From an uncultured Candidatus Melainabacteria bacterium (GTDB lineage Bacteria; Cyanobacteriota; Vampirovibrionia; Gastranaerophilales; Gastranaerophilaceae), in assembly GCA_934675225.1 (NCBI GenBank), contig CAKUQA010000110.1, forward strand, positions 1 to 5,500: a stretch of DNA of 5,500 nt, written 5' to 3'. Made by a program: the position numbers and the translations under genes. The notes below the pieces were generated by a model. The model saw only the letters and a program-made list of their open reading frames with translations. It was not told the origin of the DNA and made no database searches. Within the stretch, counting starts at the first letter, position 1. Every line of letters starts with the position of its first letter. Positions 1 to 4,696 of the stretch are shown here, one piece after another.

Positions 1-683
1 ATTGTTTTCAACATAGCTATTACATTCAAAATATTAAGCTTACGATTTGTTAAAATTCTTTTGAACGCTGTTTTGAAATCAAATTTTTGGGCAACTTGTT
101 CAACATCTGATAATTTTGGAACAAACTTAAACATTAACAATGCCCAAATACAACCAATAACAGTCATTATAGGCATTTTAGGCATTCCGAAAAACTGAGT
201 AATAGCAGAAGAAACTATAGGTCCGCATGAATAACCTAATGTTCCCATCGCTACAAAAATTGCCATTGATTTGCAAACATCAGAATATTTTGCAAATCTG
301 GAAGCAAATCCTAATGCTTGCGGATGAAACAAGCTTGAACCAATACTACCAACTATTATAAACAAAACAAGTATAATCGGATTATGCGCTAACGCTGACA
401 TTGGAATAAAAATTGAAGATAGAATTAATCCCCAAAATATAAAAGAACGCTTTACATTATTATCGGCAAAAAAGCCAAAAAACGGCTGCAAAAGTGATGA
501 AAATATATGTGATATTGTCAAAATTATTGTCGCAATAGCCATTGAAATTCCGATTTTTGCAGCAATAAAAGGCATTATAGGGTTTAAAACACCGGTATAA
601 ATATCATTTATAAAATGTCCGCCACTAAGCCATATTAAAGCTCTTTTATAAGAGTTTTGAGGTAAATTTTTATTCATATCCAT
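1..683 (-). CDS. MFS transporter, fosmidomycin-resistance (Fsr)-like, C-terminus beyond the window
   Basis: This is the N-terminal 227 codons of a polytopic membrane protein that runs off the left edge; MFS carriers are about 400 residues, so a little over half is present. Hydrophobic segments lie at about residues 16-42, 47-72, 81-98, 103-125, 139-161 and 170-187, i.e. six helices, the first MFS bundle. After TM2 comes a motif-A-like GFFAD (70-74) followed by KR. TM5 carries a motif-C-like GTLGYSCGP (147-155), typical of drug/proton antiporters. The opening GGHFINDIYTGVL (21-33) and GSSLFHPQA (115-123) resemble the Fsr subfamily; substrate is not determinable from sequence. The start is ATG 683-681, with a second in-frame ATG at 677-675; neither has a clear Shine-Dalgarno, and an in-frame GTG at 725 lengthens the product without improving the start. 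It follows lgt by 55 nt on the same strand and may be cotranscribed. MFS membership is secure, Fsr subfamily moderate. Confidence 0.82.
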   Translation of the reverse strand, partial: MDMNKNLPQNSYKRALIWLSGGHFINDIYTGVLNPIMPFIAAKIGISMAIATIILTISHIFSSLLQPFFGFFADNNVKRSFIFWGLILSSIFIPMSALAHNPIILVLFIIVGSIGSSLFHPQALGFASRFAKYSDVCKSMAIFVAMGTLGYSCGPIVSSAITQFFGMPKMPIMTVIGCIWALLMFKFVPKLSDVEQVAQKFDFKTAFKRILTNRKLNILNVIAMLKT

Positions 684-703
684 AACAATTAGATTTAAAC
701 CTA

Positions 704-732
704 AATATAAGAAAAAATCAATCACACGTAAA
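704..732 (-). promoter_or_regulatory. possible weak internal promoter before the MFS gene
   Basis: Reading the minus strand in the lgt-MFS gap, TTTACG (732-727, 4/6 to the -35 consensus) is followed after 17 nt by TATATT (709-704, 5/6 to the -10). Transcription would start near 697, about 14 nt before the ATG at 683. The region is so AT-rich that such matches arise by chance, and the short leader has no clear ribosome binding site, so confidence is low. Confidence 0.25.
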
Positions 733-738
733 TAAGAT

Positions 739-1515
739 TTATTTTTTTAACAAAATAATCATGCCAACAGAAGCAATAAATATTAATAAAAGTGATACCA
801 ATTGAGCAACAGGAATTCCATATATATTCAATACGCTGTCAACTCTAAAATGCTCTACAAAAATTCTAGCTAACGAATACAAAATCAAATATAAACAAGC
901 AATTGTTCCCGGATGATTAGAAAACCTTTTAAAAAGAGCTAATAATAGCAAAAATATAACAATATCTAATATACTTTCATACAAAAAAGTCGGATGAAAA
1001 TATTCAAAGTTTAAGTATTGAGGAGGCCTGTGAGTAATTGGAATAAAAAGCTTCCAAGGCAAATTTGTTGGAGTTCCAAAAGCTTCTGAATTAAAGAAAT
1101 TCCCCCATCTCCCGATGCTCTGCCCTAACGCAGTTCCACACAAAAATACATCTGTTAATTTAAGGAATGACATTTTGTATATCTTTGAAAACAACCATAG
1201 CGTAAATATCCCAACAATTATAACACCATGAATAGACAGACCGCCCTGACGAATATAAAAAACTTCCCAAGGGTGCCCAAAGTAATATGAATAATTAACC
1301 AAACAATAGTAAAGCCTTGCCCCCAAAATACCTATAATTATAATATATGGAGAAAAATCAATTATTGATTGAGCTTTTACTTTATCATAAAACTTCTTAT
1401 ACAACCAATATGCCGTATAAACACCGACAAGTATAGCAAATGCCAATATTATCCCATAATAATAGACAGAAAAACCAAATATATTAAAAGCAACATCTGT
1501 CGGAGATTCAAACAT
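739..1515 (-). CDS. lgt: Prolipoprotein diacylglyceryl transferase Lgt
   Basis: Lgt is the inner-membrane enzyme that moves diacylglycerol from phosphatidylglycerol to the lipobox cysteine of prelipoproteins, the first step of bacterial lipoprotein maturation. The 258-residue length fits the family. Family blocks are visible in order: GARLYY (65-70), QGGLSIHG (90-97) containing the conserved histidine H96, the Lgt signature GRWGNFFNSEAFG (135-147) with the conserved arginine, HPTFLYE (174-180), and R217/EHFR (221-224) near the C-terminus, corresponding to the late arginine of the E. coli enzyme. Several hydrophobic segments (about 20-38, 55-73, 95-110, 183-195, 204-220, 233-256) fit its multi-TM fold. 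The ATG start sits 1 nt after the TAG stop of the upstream lipoprotein gene, so it is probably translated by coupling; no strong Shine-Dalgarno of its own is seen. All key motifs are intact. Confidence 0.96.
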   Translation of the reverse strand: MFESPTDVAFNIFGFSVYYYGIILAFAILVGVYTAYWLYKKFYDKVKAQSIIDFSPYIIIIGILGARLYYCLVNYSYYFGHPWEVFYIRQGGLSIHGVIIVGIFTLWLFSKIYKMSFLKLTDVFLCGTALGQSIGRWGNFFNSEAFGTPTNLPWKLFIPITHRPPQYLNFEYFHPTFLYESILDIVIFLLLLALFKRFSNHPGTIACLYLILYSLARIFVEHFRVDSVLNIYGIPVAQLVSLLLIFIASVGMIILLKK

Positions 1516-1516
1516 A

Positions 1517-2101
1517 CTACTTCACGGCATTTTTAGCTAAAAGTGCCTGCAACTCCTTAACTTTTTCTTCAATATAAGCCTTATCATCTGTTTCGTTTCC
1601 ACCCTTATCTTGATACAAACCATAATCCGAAATAGAATCATTTAATAAGCTTGTAACCATCTTTTTAGCATTATCAGATAATACAACTTTATTTTCCGAA
1701 GAATCACTCTCAACAGCTTGAACTTTTTCTATTGAATTATTATCATTAACTTTTACCGCACCTGAAATAATATCCTTGGCAAGATTTTCTTCACACACAG
1801 CCAAAGAATAATAAGCATCAGCAAAATTTGGATTTAATTTTATTGCTTCACCATAAGTTTTAATTGCGTTTGTATAATCTTCAGCTTTTGTATAAGCAAC
1901 CGCTAAATTATACTGAGTTTCAAAAACACTACCATCTAAATCAACACTCGACTTCAAACGTTCAATTGCCGCAGTATAATCTCCTTTATCCATAAAATCT
2001 TTTGCCTTATTGTTTAGCTCTTGTACGGCAAAATTATTTATACATGCCGTAGATATTACAGAAATAAACAATATACTAGCTAGTAAAAAAGCTTTTTTCA
2101 T
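1517..2101 (-). CDS. TPR-repeat lipoprotein
   Basis: This is a 194-residue predicted lipoprotein. The N-terminus has a KK pair, a hydrophobic core (residues 4-16) and a lipobox-like STAC ending at C20; serine at -3 is less usual than Leu/Val/Ile, so lipidation is likely but not certain. The mature part has tetratricopeptide repeats: TPR1 about 27-58 (GDYTAAIERLKSSVDLD), TPR2 about 60-92 (YNLAVAYTKAEDYTNAI, then KLNPN), and a third begun at FADAYYSLAVCEEN (93-106). TPRs are protein-interaction solenoids; the partner is unknown. A polar linker (about 116-138) leads to a helical C-terminus with EEKVKELQALLAK. The ATG at 2101-2099 has GAGG at 2116-2113, 11 nt upstream, and a near-consensus promoter further up. 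It is first in its operon and abuts lgt, whose product would modify it. The precise role is not assignable. Confidence 0.88.
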   Translation of the reverse strand: MKKAFLLASILFISVISTACINNFAVQELNNKAKDFMDKGDYTAAIERLKSSVDLDGSVFETQYNLAVAYTKAEDYTNAIKTYGEAIKLNPNFADAYYSLAVCEENLAKDIISGAVKVNDNNSIEKVQAVESDSSENKVVLSDNAKKMVTSLLNDSISDYGLYQDKGGNETDDKAYIEEKVKELQALLAKNAVK

Positions 2102-2137
2102 GCTATAATCAACCTCATAAAATTATTTATTATTTTT

Positions 2138-2166
2138 ATTATAAAATAAGGTTATTAATTTGGCAA
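2138..2166 (-). promoter_or_regulatory. Sigma70-type promoter of the leftward lipoprotein-lgt operon
   Basis: On the minus strand, TTGCCA (2166-2161, 5/6 to TTGACA) is separated by exactly 17 nt from a perfect TATAAT (2143-2138). A start near 2131 would give a leader of about 30 nt containing the GAGG at 2116-2113 and ending at the lipoprotein ATG (2101). Spacing, match and position all agree, making this the best promoter in the window. Confidence 0.78.
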
Positions 2167-2169
2167 ATT
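2157..2169. repeat. 13-bp near-perfect palindrome over both -35 boxes
   Basis: AATTTG (2157-2162) and CAAATT (2164-2169) are exact inverted copies around a single central G (2163). The palindrome spans the -35 box of the leftward promoter and the candidate -35 of the rightward one. It could be a small operator for a dimeric regulator, or simply the consequence of two back-to-back TTGNCA boxes in AT-rich DNA. Confidence 0.5.
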
Positions 2170-2189
2170 TTGTTCATAAAAGTTACAAA
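2160..2189 (+). promoter_or_regulatory. candidate promoter of the rightward operon
   Basis: TTGGCA (2160-2165, 5/6 to consensus) is followed after 18 nt by TACAAA (2184-2189, 4/6). A start near 2196 would leave a leader of about 14 nt with GAGG at 2201-2204 just before the ATG at 2210. Some promoter must lie in this 108-nt gap, but the -10 is weak; CATAAA at 2175-2180 is an alternative -10 with a poorer -35. Confidence 0.38.
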
Positions 2190-2209
2190 TATGAATTTGT
2201 GAGGTAAAA

Positions 2210-2488
2210 ATGTCGGAAGATAAAGTTATTAAATTAGGAGAAAAAAGAGAAAAGGCAGCAACTCATCACCATGAAGCTCAAGATAAGCATGAAAACCGTG
2301 ATGAGCTTGTATATTGCAGTTTTTGCGGTCGCCCTAATACTCAAGTTTTAAAAATGGTACAAGGACCTGGCGTTAATATTTGTTCAGAATGTGCCATGAT
2401 TGCGGTTCAATATTTAATCCTTAACGATAGAATGCCGTCTGCTGAAGCTCAGGCTATTCTTGATGCCTTTTGGGGGAAAGCCCGTTAA
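2210..2488 (+). CDS. Stand-alone ClpX-type C4 zinc-finger protein
   Basis: This 92-residue protein consists essentially of the ClpX N-terminal zinc-binding domain without the AAA+ unfoldase. CSFCGR (36-41) and CSEC (58-61) give C-x2-C-x18-C-x2-C, the same spacing as ClpX, and the segment between (QVLKMVQGPGVNIC, 45-58) matches the ClpX consensus. In ClpX this domain dimerises and binds substrates and adaptors. Here it is preceded by a charged tail with a THHHE cluster (18-22) and followed by a short helical end (PSAEAQAILDAFWGKAR); there is no Walker motif, and the TAA at 2486-2488 ends the frame cleanly. It does not look like a decayed clpX, since the next frame encodes something unrelated. 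The ATG has a good GTGAGGT ribosome site (GAGG 2201-2204, 5-nt spacing). It heads a five-gene run. The domain call is firm; a role as adaptor or regulator is inference. Confidence 0.9.
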   Translation: MSEDKVIKLGEKREKAATHHHEAQDKHENRDELVYCSFCGRPNTQVLKMVQGPGVNICSECAMIAVQYLILNDRMPSAEAQAILDAFWGKAR

Positions 2489-2490
2489 TT

Positions 2491-4011
2491 ATGAATGAAT
2501 ATGAGTTAAACCCTTTTGAAATAAAAGCTGAAATAGCAAGAATTTTTGAAGAATTAAATGGTGTTAAAGATTTTGAAAATTATCAAGTTCATTATAGATT
2601 ACTTGATTTACAAGAAGATAAATCTATTATCATAAAACTATTATTAAAAGAAATTAACAATCCAAATCAAAATTCAGCTCTTTTAAAATTTTTGTTGCTT
2701 AGGTATTGTCCTGCAAAGGATTTAACTGAAAAATTATGGAATATCATAAAAAATTCAATGGCTTCAAACCAAGCTAAAATTTTCGCATTAGATTTATTAA
2801 GAGACATTGACTCCAATTGGACTTATGAAGAATGCGAACAATATCTTGACAACCCTGACGAACTTATTGAAGCAGATACAAAACAAATACTCAATAATGC
2901 ACTTGTTGATCCGGAAGTTCAAATTGATTTTTTAGATTTTTTAAATTCTCTGTCGGATGATGACAAGGTTACACTTTTGCAATCATTAGGAAATGACTAT
3001 TCTAAAGACGAACTTGCAAATATGTTAATTCCGGTATTTTTGTCAACTCCAAACTCTCCGGCTGGCAGAACCGCATTAGAAATTCTTGGGAATTCTCGTT
3101 CTCAATTAGCTTATCATGCATTAAAATCTTCTTTAGATTACGTAGATAGCAGTCTTATTTCAGCCATAAAAAAGAATTTATCAATTCTTAAATTAGCAGG
3201 GATACGAGAAGATAATACACTTGAATATTACAAAAACTTACTAAAAAGTTCAAAACCATACAAATTTTGTATAACATACCCTGACGGACATGGAAATCAA
3301 GCAGTAATAGTATCAAGAATTAATAAAGAAGGTAAAGTTCAGTTTGTTGCAATAGTAATTGATGATTATAATGGGATAAAAGATTGTTTTGGGTTTAATA
3401 ACATAAGTAAATTTGAATGTAACACGATTATAGAAAGATTTTATAAAGGACAAAGAGCTCTTGATTTAGAACCTTCTATCTTAAAAACAATGTTAATTAA
3501 TTCGGAAAAACTCTCCAAGCACCACATTCCTTATGAATATGTTTGTTGGAGAAACTTGCTCGCAGATATCGCCCCGCAAGAAATTAAATTAAACTATCAA
3601 ATAAAACAACTTTCTGATAACGATTTTTATAACATTTTAACTTATGATTTTACAGATTATTGGTTCTTAAATGCAACTTATAGTGACGAATTTGAAAAAT
3701 TTCTGCAAAATATCGAAAAAGTAGAATGTAATGATTTTGAAAAATATATAGAAGAAAATCTTGAAAAAGTTTTTTATCCTGAAGAATACAATATTTGGAA
3801 AAACAGAGTTTTGAATTGTGCAATTTTAAAACATTTTGCAGGCTCAGAAAAAGCTGCACAAAATTTATATTCTTTGTATAATGATAAAAAATTAATTCGT
3901 GAACTTTTAAAAAATATTCTAAGAAAAAGTATATATGAATATTTTTATGCAAAAGAAGATAACCAACGAGTTAAACAAATTGAAGATATGTGGGTAAATA
4001 ACAATGTATAA
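2491..4011 (+). CDS. Uncharacterised 506-aa helical-repeat (HEAT-like) protein
   Basis: I do not recognise a named family. The product has no signal peptide or membrane segment, so it is probably cytoplasmic. Residues 1-240 are a run of short amphipathic helices; GRTALEILGNSRSQLAYHAL (192-211) looks like a HEAT repeat. A compact, more beta-like block follows at about 256-302: YPDGHGNQAVIVSRI (263-277), then VQFVAIVIDDYNGIKDCFG (283-301), with two strands and a conserved-looking GIKD turn. Residues 310-506 are again mostly helical, rich in Asn, Lys, Glu and Tyr. The layout is solenoid, insert, solenoid. I start it at ATG 2491, 2 nt after the zinc-finger stop; a TTG at 2470 in the same frame would add 7 residues but overlaps the upstream gene and has no ribosome site, while GGGGGA (2472-2477) upstream of 2491 is a poor one. 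Its stop overlaps ruvX by 8 nt. Function is unknown; scaffold or binding protein is only a guess from the fold type. Confidence 0.85.
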   Translation: MNEYELNPFEIKAEIARIFEELNGVKDFENYQVHYRLLDLQEDKSIIIKLLLKEINNPNQNSALLKFLLLRYCPAKDLTEKLWNIIKNSMASNQAKIFALDLLRDIDSNWTYEECEQYLDNPDELIEADTKQILNNALVDPEVQIDFLDFLNSLSDDDKVTLLQSLGNDYSKDELANMLIPVFLSTPNSPAGRTALEILGNSRSQLAYHALKSSLDYVDSSLISAIKKNLSILKLAGIREDNTLEYYKNLLKSSKPYKFCITYPDGHGNQAVIVSRINKEGKVQFVAIVIDDYNGIKDCFGFNNISKFECNTIIERFYKGQRALDLEPSILKTMLINSEKLSKHHIPYEYVCWRNLLADIAPQEIKLNYQIKQLSDNDFYNILTYDFTDYWFLNATYSDEFEKFLQNIEKVECNDFEKYIEENLEKVFYPEEYNIWKNRVLNCAILKHFAGSEKAAQNLYSLYNDKKLIRELLKNILRKSIYEYFYAKEDNQRVKQIEDMWVNNNV

Positions 4012-4411
4012 GGTAATGGCACTTGATGTTGGTACAAAACGAATTGGAATTGCACTAAGCGACTACTTGCTAATGCTGTCAAACGGGCATTCTTGGATTT
4101 CAAGAGAACCGGAAAGCGAGGCTATTAAAGAAATTACACGTATAGCCAAAGAAAACAATGTGCAAGAAATAGTTGTCGGAATTCCTTTCAATATGGATGG
4201 AACCCAAGGTGCTCAAGCTAAAGATTGCAAAGACTTTGCCGCAAAAATCCACGATTTCAAAATCTTTTTTGAAGATGAACGTTTGACATCTGATACCGCA
4301 GAAGAAAATTTGCGAGCTAAAAAAATAGATTTTAGAAAAAACAAAGGACTTGTTGATATTGAAAGTGCTTGTATTATACTGGAACAATATCTATCAAGAT
4401 GTAAGAAATAA
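4004..4411 (+). CDS. ruvX: RuvX/YqgF-family nuclease (Holliday junction resolvase-like)
   Basis: This 135-residue protein of the RNase H-like YqgF family matches E. coli YqgF (138 aa) along its whole length. Family members have been assigned Holliday-junction resolution and processing of pre-16S rRNA 5' ends; the sequence does not choose between them. The conserved acidic positions are present: D8 in LDVGTKRIG (7-15), the DERLTS block (91-96), and D118 in VDIESACIILEQYL (117-130). The glycine-rich VGIPFNMDGTQG (58-69) is also typical. ATG 4004 overlaps the previous gene's end by 8 nt, with TGGG at 3991-3994 as a weak ribosome site; the in-frame ATG at 4016 (MALDVGT) is a possible alternative, but AGG would be only 2-3 nt away. 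It is followed after 21 nt by a DUF1292 gene, the same neighbourhood seen around yrrK/yrzB in Bacillus. Confidence 0.95.
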   Translation: MYKVMALDVGTKRIGIALSDYLLMLSNGHSWISREPESEAIKEITRIAKENNVQEIVVGIPFNMDGTQGAQAKDCKDFAAKIHDFKIFFEDERLTSDTAEENLRAKKIDFRKNKGLVDIESACIILEQYLSRCKK

Positions 4412-4432
4412 TAAAGAAAGGAAATTATAATT

Positions 4433-4693
4433 ATGGCAGACGAAGATCAAATCATTAAAACAGTTGACGAAAACGGAAACGAAGTTGAGTTTGAATTATT
4501 CGACATCGTAGAAGTTGACGAACAGGAATATGCACTTCTTTTACCTGTAGAGGAAGAAGAAGGAGATGAAGTCGTTCTTATGCGATTAACCAAAGAAGGC
4601 GATGAATATTTATTTGAAACAATTGATGATGATGAAGAATTCGACAAAGTAGCTACTTATGTAGAAAACATGGAAGACGAAGACGAGGAATAG
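4433..4693 (+). CDS. DUF1292 (YrzB-like) acidic small protein
   Basis: This is an 86-residue cytoplasmic protein of the DUF1292 family, whose function is not established. It is extremely acidic: I count 36 Asp/Glu against 4 Lys/Arg. The family pattern is visible as an N-terminal strand with DENGNEVEFELFDIVEVD (12-29), then EQEYALLLPVEEEEGDEVVLMRL, and an acidic tail ending DEDEE. Length fits the family (about 80-110 residues). GAAAGG at 4416-4421 lies about 11 nt before the ATG. In Firmicutes this family sits next to ruvX, and the same adjacency here supports the call. The last codons double as the ribosome binding site of the next gene. Confidence 0.9.
   Translation: MADEDQIIKTVDENGNEVEFELFDIVEVDEQEYALLLPVEEEEGDEVVLMRLTKEGDEYLFETIDDDEEFDKVATYVENMEDEDEE
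4685..4690 (+). promoter_or_regulatory. Ribosome binding site that fixes the TTG start of the Clp N-domain gene
   Basis: GAGGAA lies inside the acidic C-terminal codons of the DUF1292 gene, 6 nt before the TTG at 4697. No ATG or GTG precedes the conserved FEKFTEKAI start, so this site and that motif together set the start codon. It also suggests translational coupling between the two genes, whose stop and start are 3 nt apart. Confidence 0.8.
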
Positions 4694-4696
4694 ATT

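Noticed and set aside
730..744. AAATAA-GAT-TTATTT hairpin followed by a T-run on the plus strand, terminator-like
   Set aside because: The stem is AT-only and too weak, and no plus-strand gene reads into it; on the minus strand, where lgt ends, there is no T-run after the stem.
2472..2484. GGG-GGAAAG-CCC possible hairpin at the zinc-finger/solenoid junction
   Set aside because: It is a 3-bp stem inside coding sequence with no U-tract; too short to call a terminator or attenuator.
2210..2488. Truncated or frameshifted clpX pseudogene
   Set aside because: The downstream sequence in all near frames shows no AAA+ motifs, the gene has its own good ribosome site, and the following gene starts 2 nt later, so it looks like an intact small gene.
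2470..2490. TTG-initiated extension of the 506-aa protein by 7 residues
   Set aside because: It would overlap the zinc-finger gene and has no Shine-Dalgarno at a usable distance; ATG 2491 directly after the upstream TAA is simpler.
3650..3952. 100-codon open frame on the minus strand
   Set aside because: It lies wholly inside the 506-aa gene on the opposite strand, has no ribosome site and its product is rich in Phe, Ile, Tyr and His as expected of antisense AT-rich code.
4100..4387. 95-codon open frame on the minus strand
   Set aside because: It is antisense to ruvX, whose family motifs are intact along the full length; the product has Phe/Ser/Cys-rich composition without domain features.
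4447..4647. 66-codon Ser-rich open frame on the minus strand
   Set aside because: It is the complement of the GAA/GAT-rich DUF1292 gene, which automatically gives Ser-rich antisense translation.
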